DNA of 64,000 nt from Mucilaginibacter psychrotolerans. GTDB lineage: Bacteria; Bacteroidota; Bacteroidia; Sphingobacteriales; Sphingobacteriaceae. The stretch spans positions 49,297 to 113,296 of the forward strand of contig NZ_SOZE01000019.1 in the NCBI RefSeq assembly GCF_004519315.1, written 5' to 3'. Made by a program: the position numbers and the translations under genes. Shown here in pieces: positions 18,899-28,000 of the stretch. How positions within the stretch are numbered: the first letter of the stretch is position 1; every line of letters begins with the position of its first letter. The notes under the pieces are model-generated. The model saw only the letters and a program-made list of their open reading frames with translations, ran no database searches and was not told the origin of the DNA.

Positions 18899-20131
18899 CT
18901 AATTATTTTGGAACGGATTGCCCCATTTTTTATTGGTATAAACATCCTTGCCGCTAAGCGTAGCTAAAAAAGCCACAATGGCTGTTTGCTGATCGGCGCT
19001 CAGGCGTAGGTTTTGTCCGCGGCCACCGCCATTAAGGCGCGGATCGAGGTTGGTGTTTGCCGGGTTTACCGTAATTTGGTTGTAGTGCGCCACTACCGCC
19101 TGCAAGGTAGTAAGGCTACCATTGTGCATAAACATGCCATTTGCGGCCCCGGTTGCGTTAAGCACATTGCGCAGGCTTGGCGCCTTGGTATTGCTGATAT
19201 CTATGGCCGTGCTGCCTGCCACGCCGATGATGCCATTATTGAGGGCTTTCGGGTCGATATCGAATTCCGGCGCGCGGTGGCAGCCCTGGCAACCTGCGCC
19301 GTTAACCACGGTGCCGGGAGGCGAAGGTGGATTGATGAACAAGGATTTTCCCAAGTTTTCCTGCGCCGTAAAGTTGGGGAAATCCTGGTTGAGGTTGCGT
19401 GTGGCGGCTAACCCCGCATCGAATTTAGAATCGAACGATTGTATGCTGCGGATAAAAGCAGAGAGCGCCGTTTGCATCCTTGCCTGCGTAACGGTTGCAT
19501 CGCCATATACAAATTTGAAAAGCTCCTGATAATAACCAATGGCCTGTAATTTGGTAATGAGCGCTGCAATACCAGGGTCGCCGTTGGTGCCGCTAAAACC
19601 CATCTCGTTGTGGTTTTGTATAGGCTGCACGGTTTGGTCTTCCAGCGTTGCGGCGCGTTTATCCCAAAAGAAACGTACCTCCTGCGTAAAGCGGCTGTTG
19701 GCCAAACGCATAGAGTGGCGGGTGGTTGCGCCGTTTACGCCCAGGCTCAGCAAGGCATCATCGCCAAAGGCCAGGCTTTGTTTGTGGCAACTGCTACAAG
19801 CTACGCTGTTATTAACCGATAAGGCCTTATCGTAAAACAAAACCCTGCCCAAAGTAGCCGCAGTATTGGTAATGGGGTTTGGGCCGCAGTTATCTTTAGT
19901 GATGTAAGCCGGGATGTTTTGAGCGGCGTAATTCTCCAGGCTGGCCAGGTTAATGTTGGTCCCAAAGACTAGCTCTACCGCGGTGTTAGCAGTCCCGGTG
20001 GACATGGTGGTAGTTGTGGTGTTTGTTGTAGCGGTTGAGGGTTCTGCGGTATCGCTTTTTTTGCAGGCATCGATAAGGCTAATGCAGACCGCAGCACCAG
20101 CGATCAGCATTAGTATTTTTTGGGGACTCAT
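18899..20131 (-). CDS. Di-heme cytochrome c peroxidase, MauG/CcpA family
   Basis: The 410-residue lipoprotein (lipobox LIDAC, Cys about 23) carries two c-type heme motifs, CSSCH in the first half and CQGCH in the second. The surrounding LGRVLFYDKALSVN, TRHSMRLANSRFTQEVRFFW and APSLRNV blocks are typical of bacterial di-heme peroxidases. These reduce hydrogen peroxide with electrons from a small cytochrome or, in MauG relatives, oxidise other partners. The N-terminus has a Thr/Ala-rich linker of about 35 residues. It appears to be a single-gene unit; its partner is not in the window. Confidence 0.9.
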   Translation of the reverse strand: MSPQKILMLIAGAAVCISLIDACKKSDTAEPSTATTNTTTTTMSTGTANTAVELVFGTNINLASLENYAAQNIPAYITKDNCGPNPITNTAATLGRVLFYDKALSVNNSVACSSCHKQSLAFGDDALLSLGVNGATTRHSMRLANSRFTQEVRFFWDKRAATLEDQTVQPIQNHNEMGFSGTNGDPGIAALITKLQAIGYYQELFKFVYGDATVTQARMQTALSAFIRSIQSFDSKFDAGLAATRNLNQDFPNFTAQENLGKSLFINPPSPPGTVVNGAGCQGCHRAPEFDIDPKALNNGIIGVAGSTAIDISNTKAPSLRNVLNATGAANGMFMHNGSLTTLQAVVAHYNQITVNPANTNLDPRLNGGGRGQNLRLSADQQTAIVAFLATLSGKDVYTNKKWGNPFQNN

Positions 20132-20331
20132 TGTTGCAGGGTTTATTGGTGATGTAAAGATGTTTATACTTTACGCCCGCTACCCGGTTGTGCCGACCAA
20201 TGACCTTTATGTGCCGATGAAAGCCTGTTTTTTTAAGGTATTAATTATGTCTATATGTAAAATAATATTTAAATTTGAATTCATACGGTCTGCCGCCCTG
20301 CCAGATTATACAATCCTTCACCATAATCTAC

Positions 20332-21108
20332 ATGAAACTTAAATATTTCATCATTTTATCTTTGTTGATCTTTTGTGCAAAAGCATCGGCGCAAACGGGC
20401 TCAGATACGTCGGCAGCAATAGATGGGACAATAGCCAAGCCAATTCCAAGCCCTGCGCCTGCACGAGTGAAGCCCCCTATAAGTGGGATAACTCAAGGCA
20501 CGAAGCATGTATCAGGGAAGGCACGCAAGCGCTTGCAATACTCAACAACCGATAAAAAAAGCCAGGTTATTACGGATGATGATGATAACTCATTAGAGGA
20601 CTCCGTAATATTGGCGGCGTATCGTAAAGCCCAGGTAGCATACTACCTTGCTATGGAAAAAAGAAATATTGATAATCAAAGGACTTATGATGCTGTTAGC
20701 GCACATTACCTTTGGGCACTAAGCAACCGACAGGCGGTGATGAACAGGCAACAAAGTAATGGGGTGGTGATTTTTGTACTGGTGTTAATTTTGGTATCGA
20801 GCGGCCTGGTGTTCTCGGCCATACAATTTTACATTACGCTAAAAAGTGTAAAAGAAAGAGCGGCAGTAAAACGCCGGTTGAAGGGGGAAAGCAATGCAGA
20901 ACCAGCCCCCGAAGATAAATTGCTATCAAATTCAGGTTTCGACCAGGCAACATTCAAAGCCTCCTTAACTGGCGTGGAGGTTTCATCCTCTGTTTTAGGT
21001 GTTATAATATTAACCATCTCTTTAGCCTTTTTTTACTTATACCTTACTAACGTTTTCAAAATAGTTAACCTCGACCAGGTTAAAATAGAAACCTCAGCCC
21101 CCCAATAA
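20332..21108 (+). CDS. Uncharacterised exported protein with two membrane segments
   Basis: I do not recognise this family. The start at 20332 gives a signal peptide (MKLKYFIILSLLIF...ASAQ); 258 residues. A proline-rich, basic stretch (about 30-85) is followed by an acidic helix region with AYRKAQVAYYLAMEKR, then one transmembrane segment (about 145-175, VVIFVLVLILVSSGLVF), a charged loop and a second (about 222-245, LGVIILTISLAFFYLYL). The topology suggests an inner-membrane protein with a periplasmic N-terminal half. It is flanked by convergent and divergent genes of unrelated function. Confidence 0.7.
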   Translation: MKLKYFIILSLLIFCAKASAQTGSDTSAAIDGTIAKPIPSPAPARVKPPISGITQGTKHVSGKARKRLQYSTTDKKSQVITDDDDNSLEDSVILAAYRKAQVAYYLAMEKRNIDNQRTYDAVSAHYLWALSNRQAVMNRQQSNGVVIFVLVLILVSSGLVFSAIQFYITLKSVKERAAVKRRLKGESNAEPAPEDKLLSNSGFDQATFKASLTGVEVSSSVLGVIILTISLAFFYLYLTNVFKIVNLDQVKIETSAPQ

Positions 21109-21200
21109 TAAATAGCGTTTTCGCGATGTTAAACTTACCAGTTTGCCAAACCGGGCGGTACGCTTCGCCTACTTAAATCAATATATCGAAAGGGTGCCTC

Positions 21201-21938
21201 TTATAACCATGCCGAATACCTGCAATTGCTCTGTTCCGCACCGGTTTTTATCTCTATCGTCAGGAATTTGACGCCTACTATCAGTAGCCAGATCAACCAA
21301 AGCGTGCTGCCAATAAAGCCTGCGGGGCTCGAAACCAGAAAGTTTGGCATAACTGTGGCAAACAGATCCGCCTGTGCCAGCAGGTAAATGGCCGAGCTGA
21401 TGTACCCCATCCAGGTTAGCCATTTAGGTACCAACATCAATTTGGCGAATGCGTAGGATATCAATACCGTCCACACGATGGTGCACAACTGGCCCAGGTG
21501 TTCGCCCAAAATAACGCCCGCAAACTGGTGAATGGTTTTGAAGCTCATGATGGCGGCGGCCTTGGTGACCTCGTCGGCAGCGTTAGCGAAGGCGTTGGCC
21601 AACACAGGCACCACGAAGGTCCAGCGGAGAAGACCCACCATTTGCAGTGTCAACCCTATAAGCCCTACGGTGGTGGCCAGGCGCACTACTCTAATACGGT
21701 TCTCCAGCTTCTGCCCGATGAAAACGTAGGCGGGTATCAGCGGTACGCCTGTTACGCCGAAGGCGAACCATGTCCATATCAACGGGCTGCCACCTTGCTT
21801 AAATTTGGTGAGAATGATGGCCGTTTCTTGCCTCAGGATGCTGGGGTAATCGAAGATTACGGTTAGGATAGTGTAAGGGATAAATAAGGCTATCGCACCA
21901 CTAATCAACAATATGCCTATCAATTTTTCGGTATTCAT
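21201..21938 (-). CDS. DUF4386-like integral membrane protein
   Basis: The 245-residue protein has about six hydrophobic segments, starting with LIGILLISGAIALFIPYTIL and including GLIGLTLQMVGLLRWTFVVP and TIVWTVLISYAFAKLMLVPK. The LVPKWLTWMGYISSA block and the overall pattern fit DUF4386, a family of unknown function. Its ATG lies 11 bases past the stop codon of the upstream minus-strand gene, so the two are likely co-transcribed with the Crp-type regulator further upstream. Confidence 0.65.
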   Translation of the reverse strand: MNTEKLIGILLISGAIALFIPYTILTVIFDYPSILRQETAIILTKFKQGGSPLIWTWFAFGVTGVPLIPAYVFIGQKLENRIRVVRLATTVGLIGLTLQMVGLLRWTFVVPVLANAFANAADEVTKAAAIMSFKTIHQFAGVILGEHLGQLCTIVWTVLISYAFAKLMLVPKWLTWMGYISSAIYLLAQADLFATVMPNFLVSSPAGFIGSTLWLIWLLIVGVKFLTIEIKTGAEQSNCRYSAWL

Positions 21939-21949
21939 GCGGATTCAGC

Positions 21950-22402
21950 TTAAAGGGTAATCGAATAACTGATGCCCGGGGTTGGGTTCACTTTAAAGCT
22001 TTGCCCCTTGGCCGATACGCCTATAGCGCCTATGCGCAAATTGAGGCCTTTCCATACCACCCAGCGGTAGCCCACTTCCGTGCCCAGCGCGTTCTTGCCT
22101 TCGTAGTTGCGGTTTAAGCCGCGCATATAAGATGAGCCTGCATAAAAAGATGATGGGATAGGGCCATTACCCGATGGGAAGAACCAAAAGGTATAACCCA
22201 CTTTTACAAAATTGCTGAACTCGCCCCTTTTAAAGGCAGTGGTGTAATAGCCGACATTTGCCGAATACTGATTGTGGCGGTATTCAAAACCGATGGATGG
22301 GTTACGGAAACCGTTGATGCTTAATTCATTTTGTTTTAAATCGCTCTGCGCGAAAGCGGTGCCCGATGCTAATAGCAGGAATGCAGAAATTAAATGTTTC
22401 AT
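21950..22402 (-). CDS. Small exported outer-membrane-like protein
   Basis: Start ATG at 22402 gives a signal peptide (MKHLISAFLLLASGTAFAQ). The mature part, about 130 residues, is rich in alternating aromatic/polar strands (GFEYRHNQYSANVGYYTT, KVGYTFWFFPSG, GTEVGYRWVVWKGLNLRIG) and looks like a small beta-barrel or porin-fold protein. No family is recognised. It sits between a Crp-type regulator and a DUF4386 membrane protein on the same strand, which suggests a small envelope-related operon. Confidence 0.65.
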   Translation of the reverse strand: MKHLISAFLLLASGTAFAQSDLKQNELSINGFRNPSIGFEYRHNQYSANVGYYTTAFKRGEFSNFVKVGYTFWFFPSGNGPIPSSFYAGSSYMRGLNRNYEGKNALGTEVGYRWVVWKGLNLRIGAIGVSAKGQSFKVNPTPGISYSITL

Positions 22403-22478
22403 ATCGTTTGTTTGTTTTAACGATACAAAGTTGCGGGATACAAAACCGGCTACGCCGGACATTTGTCTATAAATGCAG

Positions 22479-23042
22479 TTAGCTGATATTGTTACGAATA
22501 CGGCTTAAATGGCGCGGGGTAATACCCAATATGGAAGCAAGGTATTGCAGGGGAATTTGCTGTAGCAATTTGGGTTCGTTTTTTAATAATTCGGCGTAGC
22601 GCTCGTCGGCGGTGAGCATAATGAGGTTGGTTTTGCTTTCGTCGATACCGATGGCGAGGTTCTCCAGCGCCGAAATATAAAAGCTGCGGAAAGCCTGGTT
22701 CTCTGTTTTTAGTTTGGCCAGTTCGGTATAGCTTACCTGCAATACTTCCGAATCGGCAAGGGCCCGCACGTATTCTTTACTGGGCTTTTGCGAAAAAAAG
22801 CTGGCAATAGATGCCAGGAAGGTTTTTTCGCCCGTTACGTAGGTGGTCACTTCCTTGCCATCCCTTAAATGATAATACTGGAAAATACCCTCGTTAATGA
22901 ATGCCAGGTGCTTGCTGGTTCTGCCCTCCTCTATAAAATGTTCACCTTTGGCAAATTTCTTCACTTTAAAGGCAGCCACAATCTGCGCGGCCTCTGCCTC
23001 CGGGATGCCTTTGCCAAGAAAATGGGACAATAGTTTTTCCAA
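22479..23042 (-). CDS. Crp/Fnr-type transcriptional regulator
   Basis: The 187-residue protein has an N-terminal cyclic-nucleotide-binding fold (about 10-120, KGEHFIEEGRTSKHLAFINEG) and a C-terminal helix-turn-helix (about 150-187, IPLQYLASILGITPRHLSRIR), the usual Bacteroidota form of the family with a compact HTH. The first codon is TTG (23040-23042); no in-frame ATG fits the domain start. It is divergent from the ArsR-type gene and upstream of two small membrane/envelope genes that it may control. The ligand is unknown. Confidence 0.85.
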   Translation of the reverse strand: MEKLLSHFLGKGIPEAEAAQIVAAFKVKKFAKGEHFIEEGRTSKHLAFINEGIFQYYHLRDGKEVTTYVTGEKTFLASIASFFSQKPSKEYVRALADSEVLQVSYTELAKLKTENQAFRSFYISALENLAIGIDESKTNLIMLTADERYAELLKNEPKLLQQIPLQYLASILGITPRHLSRIRNNIS

Positions 23043-23140
23043 TGTTAAGCTTTTTTAAAAATCAGCTACAGTATAAATATAAGCACAGTATGGAAAATAA
23101 GCCAAGGCGGCCAAAATAAAATGCATTTGCGCAATTAAAT

Positions 23141-23178
23141 ACTTGCATATTAAAAAATGCAAGCATATACTTGCATAT
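23141..23178 (+). promoter_or_regulatory. Operator-like repeats overlapping the ArsR-type gene start
   Basis: ACTTGCATAT occurs twice in direct orientation (23141-23150 and 23169-23178), and between them TGCAAG (23158-23163) forms an inverted repeat with CTTGCA (23170-23175). The second copy runs into the ATG at 23177. This arrangement fits dimer binding by the encoded ArsR-type repressor and therefore autorepression; the binding itself is inference. Confidence 0.5.
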
Positions 23179-23518
23179 GATTGTCAGAAGAGACGTTTTC
23201 CAGGCCATTGCCGATCCTACCCGCCGTCGGATCATCAGTCGCATTGCCGGCGGTGCCATGAACCTGAACGCTGTGGCCGATTCCTTCGATATGAGCCGGC
23301 AGGCGGTAGCTAACCACATTAAAATACTGACCGAATGCGGACTGGTAACCATAAGGCAGCAGGGCCGCGAGCGCTTCTGCGAGGCTAAACTTGACCAGCT
23401 TGCAGAGGTGACGGATTGGGTGGAAGAATCGAAAAAGTTATGGGCAGGCAGGTTCAACGCATTGGATAATTTTTTAGCAGAAATACAAGCAAAACCAGCA
23501 GAAAATGGAAACCAATAA
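23177..23518 (+). CDS. ArsR/SdpR-type HTH repressor
   Basis: Start ATG at 23177 gives 113 residues. The winged helix covers about 5-85 with DPTRRRIISRIAGGAMNLNA and DMSRQAVANHIKILTECGLV. It has no metal-binding cysteine pair, so it belongs to the metal-free branch usually paired with an SRPBCC/AHSA1 gene, which indeed follows with a 14-base overlap (23505-23518). It probably represses the three-gene unit through the repeats that overlap its own start. Confidence 0.9.
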   Translation: MIVRRDVFQAIADPTRRRIISRIAGGAMNLNAVADSFDMSRQAVANHIKILTECGLVTIRQQGRERFCEAKLDQLAEVTDWVEESKKLWAGRFNALDNFLAEIQAKPAENGNQ

Positions 23519-23990
23519 AACCGACGCCAAGGAAAAAGAAGTTTGGATGAGCCACCTGTGCGATGCACCGCGCGAGGTGGTATTCAAAGCCTGGACTGAC
23601 CCTGAACAACTGAGGCATTGGTACGCGCCCGATGGCTGCACCATTGATATCCTGTGGATGGACGTGCGGCCCGGCGGCAGCTTCCAAACCTGTATACATA
23701 ACCCCGTTTATGGCGATTGCTGGTGCAAAGGCGAGTATCTGGAAGTGCTTGCGCCCGAACGGCTGGTGTTTTCCATTTATATTACCGACCCACAAGGCAA
23801 TCGCCTTGCCGACAGCGGCAAAGATGATAAATGGCCGGGTATCATCATCACTACCGTTGTGTTTAAAACGCTAGGGGATAAGTGTAGCTTTACGCTGCAC
23901 CAAACCGTGGCCGAAGAACTGGCCAAGCAAACCGGTGCCTACCAAAGCTGGCTGCAGATGTTTGCCAACCTGGATAAAACCATAGCTTAA
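23505..23990 (+). CDS. SRPBCC / AHSA1-domain protein
   Basis: The 161-residue protein shows the AHSA1-like (activator of Hsp90 ATPase homologue) pattern: CDAPREVVFKAWTDPEQLRHW, WMDVRPGGSFQTC, GEYLEVLAPERLVFSIY and a C-terminal AYQSWLQMFANLDKTIA. Such helix-grip proteins bind hydrophobic ligands; the role is unknown for most. The start overlaps the ArsR-type gene, the standard arrangement of this pair, so the two are translationally coupled. Confidence 0.88.
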   Translation: METNKTDAKEKEVWMSHLCDAPREVVFKAWTDPEQLRHWYAPDGCTIDILWMDVRPGGSFQTCIHNPVYGDCWCKGEYLEVLAPERLVFSIYITDPQGNRLADSGKDDKWPGIIITTVVFKTLGDKCSFTLHQTVAEELAKQTGAYQSWLQMFANLDKTIA

Positions 23991-23999
23991 ACCCATAAA

Positions 24000-24884
24000 A
24001 TGAGAAAACAACTTTGGCAGGCAATTACCCTTATCTGTATGGCCTTGTTTGTACAGGCTTGCTCAGCAAACCATAAGATATTAACTCAAACCAACACAGC
24101 CATGAAACCCGATAGCATCAGCGGATACAAGCAAGTGAACGGCATAAAAATGTATTACGAAATACACGGCAAGGGCATGCCGCTGGTATTGATTCATGGC
24201 GGCGGCTCTACCATCCGCACCAGCTTTGGGCGCATCCTCCCATTCCTGGCACAGCACCGGCAGGTAATAGCCGTAGAACTGCAAGGCAATGGCCACACCA
24301 GCGACCGCAATGCACCCTTTACCTTTAAACAGGATGCCGCCGATGTAGCTGAATTATTGCGCCAACTGGGCATAAGTAATGCCGATTTTATGGGTTTCAG
24401 TAACGGTGGGCAAACTACCTTGCAAATTGCTATGAGCTACCCCCAACTTACGCGTAAAATAATAGTAGCATCGGCGTTTACCAAACGCAGTGGCGCACAG
24501 CCCTGGTTTTGGGATTTTATGAGCAAAGCCAGCTTTAAAGATATGCCCCAGCAATATAAAGACGAGTTCCTGTCTATACCGGGCAATACGCAGCAAGGCT
24601 TGCAGGCCATGCACGATAAATCACTCTACCGCATGCAGCATTTTGAGGGCTGGACCGACGACGAAATCCAAACCATAAAAGTGCCCGCCCTTATCATAAC
24701 AGGCGATGCCGACGTTGCTCCGCCAGAACATGCCGTGGAAATAACGCACTACATCACCAATTCCAAACTGGCTATCTTCCCGGGCGGCCATGGCGAGTAT
24801 CTGGGCGAATTGCTAACTGGCAAAAAAAACAGCAGAATGCCAGAGCTTGTAGCAGCTTTGGTTGATGAGTTTTTAGGCGAGTAA
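24000..24884 (+). CDS. Alpha/beta hydrolase, lipoprotein
   Basis: A 294-residue hydrolase with a lipoprotein signal (MALFVQACS, Cys about 21). The fold motifs are VLIHGGGSTIRTSFG (oxyanion region), the nucleophile elbow GFSNGG, ITGDADVAPPEH (acid Asp) and GGHGEYLG (His). This forms a complete Ser-Asp-His triad. It lies 9 bases after the SRPBCC gene and is probably part of the ArsR-controlled unit. The substrate is unknown; esterase or C-C hydrolase activity are both possible. Confidence 0.87.
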   Translation: MRKQLWQAITLICMALFVQACSANHKILTQTNTAMKPDSISGYKQVNGIKMYYEIHGKGMPLVLIHGGGSTIRTSFGRILPFLAQHRQVIAVELQGNGHTSDRNAPFTFKQDAADVAELLRQLGISNADFMGFSNGGQTTLQIAMSYPQLTRKIIVASAFTKRSGAQPWFWDFMSKASFKDMPQQYKDEFLSIPGNTQQGLQAMHDKSLYRMQHFEGWTDDEIQTIKVPALIITGDADVAPPEHAVEITHYITNSKLAIFPGGHGEYLGELLTGKKNSRMPELVAALVDEFLGE

Positions 24885-24899
24885 CACCGCCATTATTGA

Positions 24900-24939
24900 A
24901 CCCTAAATAAATGTGACAAGTATCACTTTTATTTAGGGT
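24900..24939 (+). terminator. Probable terminator after alpha/beta hydrolase
   Basis: A long stem pairs ACCCTAAATAAA with TTTATTTAGGGT and, after a T-T mismatch, GTGA with TCAC around loop CAAGTA. It sits 15 bases after the stop codon. The following T-run (TATTTTG) is weak. Confidence 0.6.
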
Positions 24940-25067
24940 GTATTTTGCTGTAAATCAATGTTTAATCGTTAATATTATAACGGCAACAAAACGCACTCCC
25001 CATGCGTACAATAGCTGACAATTATAACGGGTATTACAAGCCGTATAATGCCCCTGATTAAACTTAG

Positions 25068-28000
25068 ATGCCCCGATTAAAAATACTACATCTGGAAAGC
25101 GTAGCTGCTGATGCAGCAGCGGTACGTTTTGCACTTAGCGAAGCCGGACTAGATTTCGATAAGGCAGGTGTATGTAACCGGGATGCTTATATCCATCAGT
25201 TAGCAAATTTTTCGCCCGACATTGTCCTCGCTGCTTACTCCAGCTGCGATATCAACTGCCTGGAAGGTTTAAATTTACTAAAGCAGGCAGCGCCCGGTGT
25301 GCCGATGATTTTATTAGTGCAGCCTGCCCAGGAGCAATTGGCGATAGATGCTTTGCAGCAAGGTGTTGCAGACTACCTGCTTAAGGGCTCGCTTGGCCGC
25401 CTGCCACATGCTATTGCCAATGCCCTTCAAAAAGCAAAGCTCGAAGCCTGTAATGCGCAACTTACCCAAAAAGTAAATTCAATAGAATCGTTTATAGGTA
25501 CTGCAGAATTGATAGCGGGAACAGGCAGTCTGCAGATAGACCTTGTAACTCAGGAACGGAGATGGTCGGCGGGGATGTATCGTATTCTGGGCTACTCACC
25601 CGGTCAGGTAACAGCTTCATTGGAATTGTTTACGCGCCATTTACACCCGGAAGATGTCGGTATACTCCCAAAAATGTTTGATGATGCCATCGGGACGCAG
25701 GATAACGTTGAATTTAAATTCAGAATAGTAGCGGTAGACGGCACTGTAAAATACCTGTATTCCAAAATAATAGTAACCAGGGATGAAGGCGGGTCGCCGC
25801 AAATGGTGACCGGTTTTATACAGGATATATCCAAGCTTGAGCTATCGCAGCAACAGCTAACGCAGGCCAACTACGAGCTGAACCGGATACTTGGCACTAT
25901 AGACGAGGTGATTTTTGCCCGTGATATAATCAACAGCAGACAAATACATATATCTGCTGCTTGCGAAAAAATATTTGGTTACAAACCAGAAGCGTTTATG
26001 GCCGACCCAACGCTTTGGCATAGCATACTGCACCCAGACAATGCAACTATGAGGGCTGATAATTTTGTTGAGCTGCTGCAAGGTAAAGCGGTGAGCGTAC
26101 GATACAAAATTATGCACAAACATCTTGGTAGCCGGTGGGTGGAAACAAGGGTAGTGCCTACGCTGAACAGCCAGGGAATACTGGCGCGCGTTGACGGGGT
26201 AACGCGCGACATTACCGGGCAAATAAAAATAGAAGAAGATCTGAAGGCAAGTGAGCTGCGTCTTCGGCTTTTAATTGAAAACAGCAACGAAATCATAAGC
26301 GTAGCCAGCGTGGATGATAAAGTGCTTTTTATAAGCGACAATGTGAGCAGGATTTTGGGGTACACAGCCAATGAATTTAAACTGCGAAGGTTTACACAAG
26401 GCTATATTCACCCGGCAGATCAGCAGATGCATGATGAAATTGTTGCTAAAACCAAAGCCAGCCCGGGTGAAATACAACCCTTCACCTGGCGGGTAATGCA
26501 TGCCGACGGCCACTGGGTTTGGGTTGCAGGCAAAGTAACCAATCTGCTGCACCTGCCACCCATAAACGGAATTGTTGCCAATTACAGGGATGTTACCGGG
26601 CATAAAGCTGCCGACGAGAAACTTGTTTTAAGCGAACAACGCTATCGCAATATTGTAGAAACAGCGCAGGAAGGCATTTGGATGATTGACGAAAACATGG
26701 TTACTGTTTTTGTGAATAAGAAAATGTGCGACATGATAGGGTATAGCCCCGAAGAAATATTAGGAAGGCACAATTACGATTTTAAAGAAAAAAACGAAAG
26801 GGAAGCGACTATAAAAAGGATAAGAAGTCGCGCACCCGGCGTTGTACAAACGCATGAGTCGGTATTTATTACCAAAAGCGGCAAACGCATCATCTGCAGG
26901 GTATCTATCAATGGGGTTTTCGATCAGCACGGATGTTATAAAGCCACGCTTGGAATGGTAACAGATATAACCGAGTATAAAGCGCAACAGGACGCGCTGA
27001 AAAAATCGGAGGCTAACCTGCTGGCAATTATAGAAAACACTAGCGACCTGGTTTACTCACTGGATAGGGAGCTCAACTTCATCACCTTTAACCAACAGTT
27101 CAGTCAAACTATAAAGCAGGTGTACGGTATACAGGTTACGCAGGGTAGTAATTCCCTTGAGCTATTGGCCGGATTTGACGCCCAGGTAGCAGAAAAATGG
27201 AAAGTGATATACAATAAAGCACTGGATGGCATACCCCAGCAATTTGTTAACGAGTACCCTGCCGGCACAGAAAAAGTTTACCTAAGTTATTCAGTAAACC
27301 CCATTTGGGAAAGCGGCGAAGTTATCGGTTTATCGTGTTTTTCGCGAGACATTACCCGCCAAAAGGCCGATGAACTGGCCCTGGTGCAATCTGAAGCCAA
27401 CCTCCGCTCGGTTTTTGAAAATACCGATCTGGGCATTATCCTGTACGATCAGAACCTCCGCATTGTTTCGTATAATAAAATAGCTGCCGGGCAAACCCGC
27501 TATATACTAGGAAAAGTACCCAAGTTAGGCAAAAATACGTTCGACTATTTCCCCAAAAAGCGCTGGCCCGAGGTTAAACAGATTATAGCACGGGTAATGG
27601 CCCACGAAACCGTTTGTTACGAAGTGGCATACGATCTACCCAAAGGCGGACAGGCATGGGTTGAGGCCAGATGGTTTGGGGTAACCAACAAACAGAAACA
27701 AGTGGTTGGCATTATACTTACATTGAAAGACATAAACGATCGGAAGCATGCAGAGCTGGAACGCGAAAAGATGACTGCCGACCTGATACGCCGCAACCAG
27801 GAACTGGAACAGTTTACCTATATTATATCACATAACTTAAGAGCACCTGTTGCCAACATTATGGGGCTATCTGCTTTGCTTGATACGGAAACGGTTCCCG
27901 GGCAGGATACCGAAACCTTGCATGCCCTATCTTCATCGGTAGATCATTTGGATAAGGTTATCCTGGATCTTAACCAGATCATGGAGGTTAACAAACAGCT

